Assembly: GCA_031761405.1 (NCBI GenBank)
Contig: JASEVX010000340.1
Location: forward strand, 1-64,000
DNA length: 64,000 bases
Direction of reading: 5' to 3'
Source: Serripes groenlandicus
Lineage: Eukaryota > Mollusca > Bivalvia > Cardiida > Cardiidae
Position numbers and translations under genes: made by a program. Positions 1 to 9,835 of this stretch are shown here, in pieces; position 1 is the stretch's first letter, and each line of letters begins with the position of its first letter. The notes beneath the pieces are model-generated. The model ran no database searches, was not told the DNA's origin, and saw nothing but the letters and a program-made list of their open reading frames with translations.

Positions 1-273
1 TCCATGATTACTCTTGATTAATCTTTGTATAATCAACAGACAGTTTACAAATCGAACAGCAATTTAATCTGATATTACACAAAATAAGATGATCAGGGAA
101 GTTTAAATTAAAGAGAAACACCATTTTTTATGATTTCATATTGCAACTTTACCGTCCTGTTAAAACAAGACTTGTCGACTGCTGAGTTAATGGATTAAAT
201 GATAAAGATCTGTATGGAAACAATCAGTAACATGTACACACTCGAATAAGATAACAAATAACCAAAGACTTGC
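1..273 (-). other. Presumed intron 1 of the UBR3-like gene
   Basis: This stretch follows, on the minus strand, the candidate GC splice donor at 273-272. I see no coding exon, SINE head or MITE end in it. If the UBR3-like call is right, the remaining exons lie off the left edge of the window. Confidence 0.35.
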
Positions 274-500
274 CTGTTTTGGCAAACTCCTCGAAGGTAT
301 TTCCCCCAGAAATAAGCCATCGACACCAATCCAAGGTCTCGTAATCGTCAATCTGTTTACCTCGTTCTCGGGATCGAGTAAAGTGTTGAGGAAATCAATT
401 AACTTCTGCGAGTCCGATTGTTGTTACATTCCGATTTCATAGACAAAGCAACGCTCCTCTTGCTCCGTTTTAAGAGGGCAGTCGTCTCAGGAGCTGCCAT
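274..500 (-). CDS. UBR3: UBR3-like E3 ubiquitin ligase, first coding exon, frameshifted
   Basis: UBR3 is a large E3 ubiquitin ligase with a UBR box; the segment just before that box carries a conserved 'WC-x2-L-x-GG ... EF' signature. Reading the minus strand from the ATG at 500-498 gives MAAPETTALLKRSKRS and on to ...KSECNNN. The continuation KLIDFLNTLLDPENE lies in a second frame, and DYETLDWCRWLISGG followed by EEFAKT lies in a third. Each junction is explained by one missing base (near 425-430 and near 361). The exon ends at 274 with ACAG then gcaagt, a good GC-AG type donor, in the phase expected for the next residue (Val). The frames are seen directly; the UBR3 assignment is from memory of the family. 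It could be a processed remnant, a real gene with assembly indels, or a true pseudogene. The rest of the gene is outside the window. Confidence 0.5.
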
Positions 501-617
501 TGCAATGTTTATGAAGAATCCTGGGTAAACATGGGCTGTTTGTTTTGGAGGAATTGAGACAAAAACAGAATGCGTATAAGAATAATGTTCCACTGGAGTT
601 ATAATTTAATCGAACAA

Positions 618-910
618 AATCTATAGCTGAGTCGGTAGCGATGCAGGGCTGTCAATCCAGGGGTTGTGTGTTCGAACCCTAGCTCGGCCAATAAATTACT
701 GACATTTTACAAAAGTAAATGCGACAAGCGTCACTCGTCTTACATAAATGGCTAACAGTTTATGTAAAAAAGTAGCTAGATACTTTGAAAGATTGTTGTG
801 TTGAGTGCTGGTACGAGAAAGCCTTGAAATAGACGGGTAGGTGCACTGGCCGCCGTGATATGACCGAATAATGGTTGAAAATGGCATTAAATCCATATCA
901 ACCAATCATT
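618..910 (+). repeat. tRNA-derived SINE, full length
   Basis: It starts with box A- and box B-like promoter motifs (tagctgagtcggtag, then gtgttcgaaccc) and continues into the body shared by the copies at 3579 (+), 21494 (-), 26684 (-) and 49868 (-), ending in a variant of 'cattaaatccatatcaacc'. The shared body contains 'ctggccgccgtgatatga'. The layout (tRNA head, conserved centre, short 3' tail) is that of mollusc SINEs such as the V-SINE/RUDI group; the family name is inference. Confidence 0.75.
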
Positions 911-1120
911 CTTTTTTTTGCCAGATGTTTACAACAAAACTGCACAGATAACATATCTGAAAACATATTGACAAAAGAGGAAAATCTCTATAAATGCAAA
1001 CTTGTATAATTACTGAGTGAAGTTGAAGAACCAGACCTGAGCTGTGGTATATATTTCATATTCATAATTCATTGTATACATCTAGCTCAACATTGGAGAG
1101 TCCATCTCGACACCTCCCGA

Positions 1121-1325
1121 TAGTTTCTATCGGGATTTTACGCCGTGTTCAACATGTGGTTCAGTTATACCACAGTAACTGTTCACTTATTAATGATCAT
1201 TTGGTCAAAGAAACAAGTTCTAGGCTAGGAAATGTGCACTTCACAATGACCAGCGCGACAGGGGATTGAACCCCGGACATCATGTTCCAAATCCCTGACG
1301 CTAACCACTCGGCTATGGCGGATTC
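1121..1325 (-). repeat. tRNA-derived SINE, minus orientation
   Basis: The tRNA-like head is at the right end: on the minus strand 'atagccgagtggttagcg' (box A region) is followed by 'ggggttcaatccc' (box B). The 3' end (left) reads 'gggattttacgccgtg', matching the tail of the copy at 41908-42107. Confidence 0.65.
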
Positions 1326-1488
1326 TTAATCGAGTTAAAGCCACTATCAACATGTAACAACACGGAGCTGTTTTACATTCTACAATATTTTATTCTATAA
1401 ATGAGTCGTTCCATGCGTAATGTATCGACCAAGATCAGCCTGTGCAGTCCGCGCAGGCAAATCCGTACCGACACATCCCGTCTCAGGA

Positions 1489-1905
1489 GGTATATGTCAC
1501 GGTCTGAATTTGTACACAGTTGGAGAGTCTTCATGTAAGCGGCCCGGTTAGCTCAGTCGGTAGAGTACTTGCCCTGAAGCGAGAGGTCCCGGGTTCGAGC
1601 CCCGGACTGGCTGCATGTTTTTCTCTCCTTGTGACATTGGCGCCCAATAAGGGACCGTGACAGCACTGCTTGGTCAGTCTAATAGCGCTTGCAGTGCGAT
1701 TTATGACATCCTTGGGCACTGGAATTCCGAAATTCGAGGACGAATTTCCAGTTAACCAGGGGTGTATGTCACGGTCTGAACTTGTACACAGTTGGAGGGA
1801 CTTCATGTAAGCGGCCCGGTTAGCTCAGTCGGAAGAGTACTTGCCCTGAAAGCGAGAGGTTCGAGCCCCGGACTGGCTGCATGTTTTTCTCTCCTTGTGA
1901 CATAT
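1489..1905 (+). repeat. Two tandem tRNA-like units with shared flanks
   Basis: Two copies (about 1489-1636 and 1764-1905) share a leader containing 'gtcacggtctgaa', a tRNA-like core with box A 'ttagctcagtcgg' and box B 'ggttcgagccccgg', and the tail 'ctgcatgtttttctctcc'. The T-arm pairs perfectly but the acceptor stem does not close, and the second copy lacks several bases before box B. I therefore read these as tRNA-derived repeat units, not functional tRNA genes. Confidence 0.6.
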
Positions 1906-2257
1906 AGAGTAATTATTCCTGAAACAGAAAATCCACAGGAGGCGAAAAGTGTTCGTCCGGGTTAGCCTGCTCCCCACTGCTCAAGCTTGATCCGGATCGA
2001 TACTTAACGCAGAGTCCACAATGTTGGTTTTCTCATGAAACGGCTCAAATATCACAAAACTCATTCGTCAGATCGACAGCTTGAAAAGGGTGTGTGTGAT
2101 AACTGACTGTAGACCCTGATGGAAAATAAATAACAGTTAAAATTATTTATTTCCTCGTCAGAAGGCTTCTGGCCATAATATTATGATAATCTTTATTTCC
2201 TCCAATATAGAAGATAAAAAGATAATAAATAGATGTTGAGAGATAATTGTTTCTCCT

Positions 2258-2490
2258 TTAACCCTTTGCCTCATACAAAAATTCTGCAGCAGACGACTTT
2301 GAACATATTTTGTCAAATAATGGAAAATCTCTAAAATTGAATGGATAACCTATGACTAAAAGTGGAAAACATTGTGACAAAAGGAGAAATTGCACGTTTT
2401 GTGCAATTTCTTCTTTTGTTACTATGTTTTTCAAAAAGCCGTCTGCTGCAGAGGCGTCAGAAAGCGTCTATATGAGGGAAAGGGTTTTAA
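2258..2490. mobile_element. TTAA-flanked palindromic MITE (family A)
   Basis: Flanked by TTAA, with ends CCCTTTGCCTCATA and its inverse, and subterminal 'ctgcagcagacgactttgaa'. The centre is a hairpin (gaaattgcacgttttgtgcaatttct). This copy keeps the undisrupted 'cctatgactaaaagtgg' segment, which serves as the empty-site reference for the interrupted copy at 17666. Confidence 0.8.
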
Positions 2491-2859
2491 AACAAATATC
2501 TTCTCCTAAAAAAACAATCAAGAAATATTGTAGCCATTTGTCAATCCTTACGTTTTTCCTGAAAAAGAAATACATATAGTACAGACATATAACACTAAAT
2601 GAGATTTCCTACACTCAGCACTGGGAAACACGATTTCATGTTTCGCAATACATTGCCTCGTCCAGTGATCTGCTTTTTACCCAGAATTTTCCTCCACATT
2701 ATCGGATGTTCTGAGTTCCTATCCAAAATTATATTCCCAGGTTAAGTATGCGACACCCTCTCTTATTTGTTTCCGGACAAGTATTTTTCTGGACACAGTA
2801 CATGTCCTCAAGGGCAATGATTCTACCCACACGATAGACAACTCCATCGATACCATATT

Positions 2860-3224
2860 CAGGGGCGTAGCTTGGCAATAATCAATGTGTAGGCCGTCTC
2901 GTGAGAAAATCAACATTGTGGACTTTGCGTAAAGTATCGACCCGGATCAGCCTAAGCATGCCACACAGGCGTACCCGGATATACACTTTTCGCCTCCTGT
3001 GGATTTTCTGTTTCAGGAATCACTTATCTATCTACCCCCCCCCCCCCCCCCCCCCCCCCCCCCTTAGACGGAATGTCTCGGCCAAATCAGTCTGCGCGGA
3101 CAGCGCAGGCTGATCTGGTCGATATATTACGCAGATGTGTATCGCCGCAGCTGCATTTTGGGGGCATTTTTAGAAAAAATGTGTAGACACGTGCCTACAG
3201 TGCCTATAGGGAGCTACGCCCCTG
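2860..3224. mobile_element. DNA transposon fragment with CAGGGGCG ends, copy 1
   Basis: The ends read caggggcgtagct and agctacgcccctg, perfect inverted repeats. A direct ATATT flanks both sides (2855-2859 and 3225-3229), a likely 5-bp target duplication. CAGGGG-type ends are typical of hAT-like elements; the superfamily is inference. An uninterrupted run of 29 C (3035-3063) sits where copy 2 has only five. Confidence 0.75.
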
Positions 3225-3578
3225 ATATTGTTTACTATTTGAACTGTTTAAATGTCAGAGGTGATTAAATACATCAATATGTATACTTGAACACTTGAAG
3301 TTTGATTTGTATCCCTTCACAAGAAACCTGGCTATGGTTTGCCCAGGTAATAATATTGAGGAATTGGAGATTCAATGCTTAAACGGGTATGGCATGGCCG
3401 CCTGTTAATAGTCGCCGGTAGATAACGTCGTCACTTTTTGCCACTAAACAGAACCCTACCTATACAACTAACTGGTTTGAATCTTGCCACACGGAAATAT
3501 GGCTCTGATGTGCAAGCTGATCTGGCTATTCACTAGTCGCTAATCACGGAAGCTGTTTATCGGTCATTAATTTTCTGA

Positions 3579-3856
3579 ACTCCGGTTGCTCAGTTGATAG
3601 CGACCACGTACGCCGCTTTAATCAAGGGCATTGCGAGCTCGAACCCCATTCTTGCCGGATGTTTGACAAATGTCAGTGTGATAGGCGTCATTCATTTCTC
3701 CACACCAATTGGCTAACAATCTATCTGGAAATAGCCAGTTGATTGGAAGACTGCTGTGTGGATTAGTTCCGTGTTTGAGCCAGGGAAGATGAACTGGTTG
3801 CCGTGAATTGACCTGAACAATTATTAGAACGGCGTTAAACCCTAATCAATCAATAG
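3579..3856 (+). repeat. tRNA-derived SINE
   Basis: Box A-like 'ttgctcagttgatagcg' and box B-like 'gagctcgaacccc' head a body with 'cattcatttctccacacca' and the tail 'ggcgttaaaccctaatcaa'. Same family as 618-910. Confidence 0.7.
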
Positions 3857-3951
3857 ATCAGTACCCAGTCCGATAACTAAGACAGAACAACGAACATTTT
3901 TAACGAGTCGATCATACAGAACAGTTCACGTTCATTAATAAATTTCTCATT

Positions 3952-4291
3952 CAGGGGCGTAGCTTTTCAATAATCAATGTGTAGGCCGTCTCGTGAGAAA
4001 ATCAACATTGTGGACTCTGCGTAAAGTATCGACCCGGATCAGCCCAAGCATGCCACACGTACAGGCCTTCCCGGATAGACATGTTTCGCCTCGTGTGGAT
4101 TTTCTATTTCAGGAATCACTTATCTATACATCTATCCCCCTAAGACGGAATGCGTAGACCGGATCAGTCTGCGCGGACAGCGCAGGCTGATCTGGTCGAT
4201 ACATTACGCAGATGTTTATCGCCGCAGCTGCATTTTGGAGTATTTTGAGAAAAAATGTGTAGACACGTGCTTACAGGGAGCTACGCCCCTG
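3952..4291. mobile_element. DNA transposon fragment with CAGGGGCG ends, copy 2
   Basis: Same element as 2860-3224, same orientation and close in sequence, with ends caggggcgtagct and agctacgcccctg. The flanking pentamers (TCATT and TTATT) differ by one base. It lacks the long C run of copy 1. Confidence 0.75.
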
Positions 4292-4560
4292 TTATTACAA
4301 ATTCGTTTATCAATTAAGACAGAACAATGCATAAATCAACTCGTCGATCGTACAGAATACTTCGCATTCATTATTCATAATGTGTCTACTGTGTGTTCAG
4401 GATAGTTTCTGTATTCCTTCTCCACTTCCAATGAATCTGCAAAAGACGACTTTGAAAATATATCGGGGAAAAATATGAAAAATCTCTTCAGATGAAAGAA
4501 TGATCATTGGATAGAGTTGAAAACACTGTCGCACAAGGAGACATTGCATCTTAATAAACG

Positions 4561-4789
4561 GAACGTCTCGGTGGTAGTGCGTCCACCTCGGAAGCGGGAG
4601 ATCGTGGGTTCGATCTCCGACCGGGTCATACCAAAGACTTTAAACATGGTAGTAATGGCTGACCTCCTTTGCGCTCAGGGTTAGGACTAATTGGCTGGTG
4701 TCAGGATAAATGGACCATTAGTACAGGAAACGCCGTCACATAATTAACTTTTTTTTTATTGCGGCGTAAAGCACCTAACAATCATAATA
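4561..4789 (+). repeat. tRNA-derived SINE, second family
   Basis: The head 'gtctcggtggtagtgcg' with 'gtgggttcgatctccg' is tRNA-like. The body contains 'ctcagggttaggactaa' and 'ggtgtcaggataaatgg', shared with fragments at 19745 (+), 29418 (-), 35785 (-) and 44565 (-). Confidence 0.7.
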
Positions 4790-5340
4790 AACAGGTTCTC
4801 CCTTGCCATAATATTTTCAAAAAAATATATATATTCATGTTGGAAAGGGTTAAAAGACACAATACCAATTAAGAAGAGCAAATTCATTTATTCACGTATT
4901 CTGTGCAACGCATTAAATAGGATATACTGCTTCGGAAGAAATGTTGACCAACGACTGTTAAGACAAGCATACTGCGACGATGGTTCTCTCTTGTCTCTAC
5001 TCTCACGACACCGCACGAATAATGAAACAAGCTATCAAGTTGTCGCGAGAACAGCGTCAAATTCACTTGAATATTTTTTTCCTCGTGTAAAACTACGGGA
5101 AACGGAAGTTGTAATGGCTATGTGAAGTGCTCTCTGGTTGGTCGATATTTGGTCGTGTCCGGATTTTTAGCCAATCAGCGATCAGGTAATAGGAAACCAT
5201 TTCTTTTTGTGTCGATATATTTAGTTTTGACGTGTCTGTGTTTTCCGCGGAAATGGTACCCCTTACGGCAACTCAAATATTAAGAAAACGAAGAGACGGA
5301 TCAAAAATCGGGACGATCATTCGATGTAGCAACTGATGGG

Positions 5341-5600
5341 CTACACAACGCACACCGAGTGGTTTCTAAATTCGAAAAACTGTGGGAGGAGATAGTTTTC
5401 GCAGGAATATCGGTTTTCGCCCGTTTCCATAGCAACGGTGGTTTCTATGGCGACCGTACTACAAAAGGAACAACTAAAGCATAGACCCTTCATCCCTACC
5501 AAGTTTGGTCGAAATCCGTTGAATAGTTTTGGCGCTATGCTTGCCACAAACATTTTACAAACAAACGGACAGAAACAAAGACCGACTTTAAGGGTCTCTA
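5341..5600. repeat. Decayed repeat resembling the array/tail elements
   Basis: It contains 'ccaagtttggtcgaaatcc' and 'aaacaaacggacagaaac', the type of internal phrase and acgga-rich tail found in the hairpin-ended elements elsewhere in the window, but I could not define its ends. Its long open frame is not a gene. Confidence 0.4.
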
Positions 5601-5633
5601 GAGAGAACCAATAGAAGCACTGATATTTACTAC

Positions 5634-5954
5634 GTGCGAAGAGTTCTCTTGTACATTATGATCGAGGTTTGTATTAATATCTTCCTAATTTTGGGTTTTC
5701 TAACAATACACTTAAACAGTGTAAGTGTCCATTATTTATCAGTTGGAAAACTGACAACCGCAACTCGTACTCGAACATTTTCGAATATACCAGTAAATGA
5801 ATGTGAAACGGAGTGCAAATCCAGGAAGAAATGCAAAGCCTTCAGTTATCGCCGACATGTCGGATATTGTGAGTTACTTGATGCGGATTCTTCAAGTGTA
5901 CGTTTAGAGGTTAAACCATGAATGGTCTACAGTGAGAAGAGAGATTGGGAACAG
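5634..5954 (+). pseudogene. Secreted PAN/apple-like domain exon with an in-frame stop
   Basis: PAN/apple domains are small disulfide-bonded adhesion modules found in many secreted or membrane proteins. The frame opens with a hydrophobic leader (best start probably the Met at 5658, then IEVCINIFLILGFLTIH). It continues into a Cys pattern typical of PAN domains: NECETECKSRKKCKAFSY followed by GYCELL, a C-x3-C-x5-C arrangement. A TGA at 5919-5921 interrupts the frame, but the same frame stays open after it (MVYSEKRDWEQ) up to CAG and a strong splice donor gtaatt at 5955. The TGA is one base from GGA (Gly). So this is either the first exon of a gene carrying a nonsense allele, or a decaying copy. 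No later exon was identified. Confidence 0.5.
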
Positions 5955-6169
5955 GTAATTATTCCCATTTTAGGTCAGATGGAAGCAATTCATTTTCCAT
6001 AGGCGATCATTGTAGCGTTTTGGGCAACCGCACTTTTTTACTTCCCAAGTACTAATGTTCTGCATGAATGACCCTGCAATTAAAGACCACGTGTGAACAA
6101 ACACCAGATTGTTCTCTCCCCCATGGGTTGTCTTTGAACCAAGGTTGGACTGTGTACTGTACATCAAAG

Positions 6170-7257
6170 TTAAACCCTTTCCAACATGCGGACGCAATTT
6201 GTTGTTTCTGCAGCAGATGACTTTTGAACAAGAGGCCCAAGAGGGCCAGTATCGCTCCACGGCCATAAGGCAAAAATAAAATCTCCAAACAGCCCTGCCC
6301 CGTGGTGGCTATTTTTTTTACCAACCACCATGGCTTAAAGGAATCTTGTAGAGTGTCACCAAAGGAATGTTTCTGCAAAATTATTTGAAAATATGCCTGA
6401 CACTTTCGGAGGAGAAGATTTTTTAAGTTTTCACTATGGTCATATAAGTCAAAATAGCCCCGCCCTCTGGCGGCCATGTTTTTCGACCAATCAACATGGC
6501 TTGAAGGAATCTGATAGAGGGTCACCCAATGAACATTTCTACAAAATTATTTGAAAATCGGCTGAACACTTTCGGAAAAGAAGATGTTTTAAGTTTTCAC
6601 TATAGCTATATAACGCAAAAAAGCCCCGCCCCCTGGCGGCCATGTTTTTCGCCCAATCAACATTTCTTGAAGGAATCTAATTAAGGTTCACACAAGGAAC
6701 ATTTCTACAAAATTATTTGAAAATCGGCCTGACACTTTTGGAGGAGAAGATTTTTTAAGTTTGCTCTTTAGCCATATAGGCAAAATAGCCCCGCCCTGTG
6801 ACGGCCATGTTTTTTTACCAATCAACATGGCTTGAAGGAATCTGATAGAGGGTCACCCACGGAACATTTCTACATAATTATTTGAAAATCTGCTGAACAC
6901 TTTTTGAGAAGAAGATTATTTAAGTTTTCACTATAGCTATATAAGGCAAAAAAGCCCCGCCCCCCTGGCGGCCATGTTTTTCGCCCAATCAAAATTTCTT
7001 GAAGGAATCTAATAAAGGGTCACCCAAGGAACATTTCTACAAAATTATTTGAAAATCGGCCTGACACTTTCGGAGAAGAAGATTTTTTAAGTTCTCACTA
7101 TTTTTTTCTTTCGGTTGCCATGGAAACCAGAATTTTGAATGGATCAAAAAAATTTGAAGGAATTTAGTAGAGGACATTGAGAGGATGCTTCCCATGAAGT
7201 TTCAACCAAATTGGCCAAGTGGTTAGGGAGAAGAAGTCGTTTAAAGGAAAAAGTTAA

Positions 7258-7289
<32 letters not shown>

Positions 7290-7500
7290 CGACGGACAAT
7301 TCGCCATGACATAAGCTCGACTGGCTTTCAGCCAGTGGAGCTAAAAACTGTGCCCTGAAAGGCGAAACTGCTCACCTTAGCAGTTTCTCCTTTTGTTAGT
7401 CTGTTTTCAAAAATTACCAATAAACACTTTTCCATGTATTAAGCCGAGATGTTTTCAAAGTTGTTTGCAGCGGATTTGTTGCATTATGGAAACGGGTAAA
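6170..7500. mobile_element. Palindromic MITE split by an inserted element
   Basis: The left part (6170-6227) has TTAA, CCCTTTCCAACATG and 'ctgcagcagatgactttt'. The right part (7345-7500) resumes with aaactgtg..., 'gcagtttctccttttgtta' and ends near 'aaacgggtaaa'. The two parts join cleanly when 6228-7344 is removed. Confidence 0.75.
6228..7344 (+). mobile_element. Hairpin-ended array element (Helentron-like), inserted in a MITE
   Basis: It begins ACAAGAGGCCC and ends with an (ACGC)n/ACGG tail and a hairpin: agctcgactggc, loop, gccagtggagct, followed by AA. The core is about five copies of a unit of roughly 165 bp, each with 'ccaatcaacatggcttgaa' and 'acaaaattatttgaaaatc'. The host MITE sequence is continuous across it with no target duplication. 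The core/hairpin plan matches descriptions of Helentron-associated interspersed elements; the class name is inference. It is not coding, despite long open frames on the minus strand. Confidence 0.75.
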
Positions 7501-7568
7501 TGTCAATGAGCTTTACATTGAGCAAAAGAGAAAGGAACAATTTTAACAGATCTATATTTTTTTAAAGA

Positions 7569-7575
7569 TATTTAT
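7569..7575 (-). terminator. Candidate poly(A) signal of the ASDURF-like gene
   Basis: On the minus strand AATAAA lies about 50 bases past the stop codon at 7624, in an AT-rich 3' end. The spacing is short but plausible for a compact gene. Confidence 0.5.
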
Positions 7576-7623
7576 TTCATTTTTATAACACAAACAATAA
7601 CAACTATCCGACTCCAGCCACAT

Positions 7624-7703
7624 TCATGTGCCCTCCCCTGTCTCTTCCTGAGTCCGCATTCTCTCAGCTTCCTTGTATTCTTTGGCCAGTGAGTCTAGCG
7701 TTT
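7624..7703 (-). CDS. ASDURF: ASDURF-like exon 4
   Basis: Entered in phase 1 after an acceptor ending gttacag. Encodes TLDSLAKEYKEAERMRTQEE and ends TGA at 7626-7624. Second coiled-coil helix and charged tail. Confidence 0.85.
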
Positions 7704-9562
7704 CTGTAACAAAAAAAAAGTGTACCTCATTGGTTGGATAAGTTAACAAGAGCATGTAATTATGTTCTCTAACAAAACATTTTTTGAGAAACCTAGCCTG
7801 GTTTCTAGCTTTTCGAGAGGAAATTCAAGATCTTTGAAAAGAAATTTCAAAGATACTCTCGAGATTTTCAAGAATAAAAGCATGATGATGTTGAAGAATT
7901 CATTTTGGCTTTAGCAGTTCATAATCCAGATAAGGTGAAAAATGAAATTTGACATCATCACAAAGAAATTATACACTGTTTGCTTATCCATTTCCCATAT
8001 ATGTATACATGTCACAGCAGAGGAGTTTTTAAAACATTGTGGCACAATGAGCAATTTATACTTTTGCCACAATGTATTCAACTTTATTCAATAATTGTTC
8101 TTACATTTATAGAAGATTTCCATATTTTTTAGTAAATATTTTCAGAGTTGTCTGCAGCAGATTTGTTGTATGTGGGAACGGGTCAACATGGGTTTATCCC
8201 TTTCCCACAATACAACTAACCTGCAGCAGACGACTTTGAACCATCTAGGAAAAAATATGGAAATTATGGAGTAATACCATAGTGACAAAAGAAGAAATTG
8301 TTCATTATGATCCAGATAACCCTTTCCCTCATACGACAATTCTGCAGCAGACGACTTTGAACATATTTTGTCAAAAAGTAGAAAATCTCTATAATTGAAT
8401 GGATAACCTATGTCTAAAGGTTGAAACAATTGTGTCAAAAGGATAACTTGCTCGTTTTGAGCAATTTATTCTTTTGTCGCTATGTTTTCAAAAAGCCGTC
8501 TGCTGCAGAGGCATCAGAAAGCGTCTATATGAGGGAAAGGGATGTCAGAGTGATCTTTACCTACACTGTACAGAAATGCCAAGTGCCCCTTTTCCACCAT
8601 GTTTTAAACTTTCGGTCAAAATTTAACAAAGTTTTTCTCAAAAGGTTTCAAACCAGTAACCTCTAAACCTGTTATGTATTAGGTAAATATTTAAGCTAAA
8701 TGAACACAATTATGATTTTTAACAAAATAAAACAATAATTTAAATGTATCTTACTTTTGCATTCTTCATAGGCTTTGTCTTTTGTGGTCCTAAAGAATAT
8801 ATTACTGTTTTGTTGTTGCTTGTACACAGTCTAGAAGTAAAATACAAATATACTTTTTGAAAACATTGTGACAAATATATTATGAGCAATTTCACCTTTT
8901 GTAAGAATGTTTTCAACTCTATTCAACAATAATACTACAATTTACAGATATTTTAAAGATTGTTGCCAAGATGTTTTTCAAAGTTGTCTGTTGCAGATTT
9001 TCTATATAATGGGTTATACAAATTTGATAAAGAGTTTAAAACAATAAAGGAAAAAAAGAGAAATTATTGAATTCCTTTTTTCCACACTGTTATAAAAGTT
9101 TGATCCTGCAGATCAATTTAAAGATGTATTATTCCGTGGAAGAAATACATGTCAATTATTCTTTGTTTATCTTCCGTTGTATAACAGTTAGATGGTTTAG
9201 CAAGCAACTTTTAAAAAGTCTTAGACTGCTTTAGTTGATTAGTATTCTCCTTTTCCATTTGAAATCATTAATAAACAGTTTATATAAATACCATTCCTGT
9301 CTTCAAGAAGTTTTGAAGATCCAAAAATAATTCATATATCATTATAGACATAAGCTATAACTACTTCCTTGCAATTCAATGACAATTAACACATTAGATG
9401 TCCCACCAATTGGGAATAAAGAATACTCACAGCTCCTTTTTTTAACGACCTCAGTTCCTCATGTAAAAGGTTTTGTTCCTGTGCCTAGGTAAATAAAATC
9501 AATAATATAGACACATCTATCTAATTATTTTGTTTGTGTGTTGTGTGTACACATGTGGAGAG

Positions 9563-9598
<36 letters not shown>

Positions 9599-9617
9599 CG
9601 AGAGAAGAGAGAGAGAT

Positions 9618-9651
<34 letters not shown>

Positions 9652-9710
9652 CGAGAGAGAGAGAGAGAGAGAGACACACACACAGAGAGAAGAGAGAGAG
9701 AGAGAGAGAG

Positions 9711-9741
<31 letters not shown>

Positions 9742-9797
9742 GAGATAGAGCGAGAGACGAGAGAGAGAGAGAGAGAGAGATGAGAAGAGAGAGAGAC

Positions 9798-9835
<38 letters not shown>

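Noticed and set aside
1540..1890. Two candidate tRNA genes
   Set aside because: A/B boxes and T-arm are good but the acceptor stems do not pair and one copy has a deletion; they are embedded in a duplicated repeat unit.
4884..5066. 60-codon minus-strand frame near an AATAAA-like motif
   Set aside because: No recognisable family, no splice context that could be confirmed.
6052..6525. 157-codon minus-strand frame
   Set aside because: It lies across the repeat units of the element at 6228-7344 and its MITE flank; no domain pattern.
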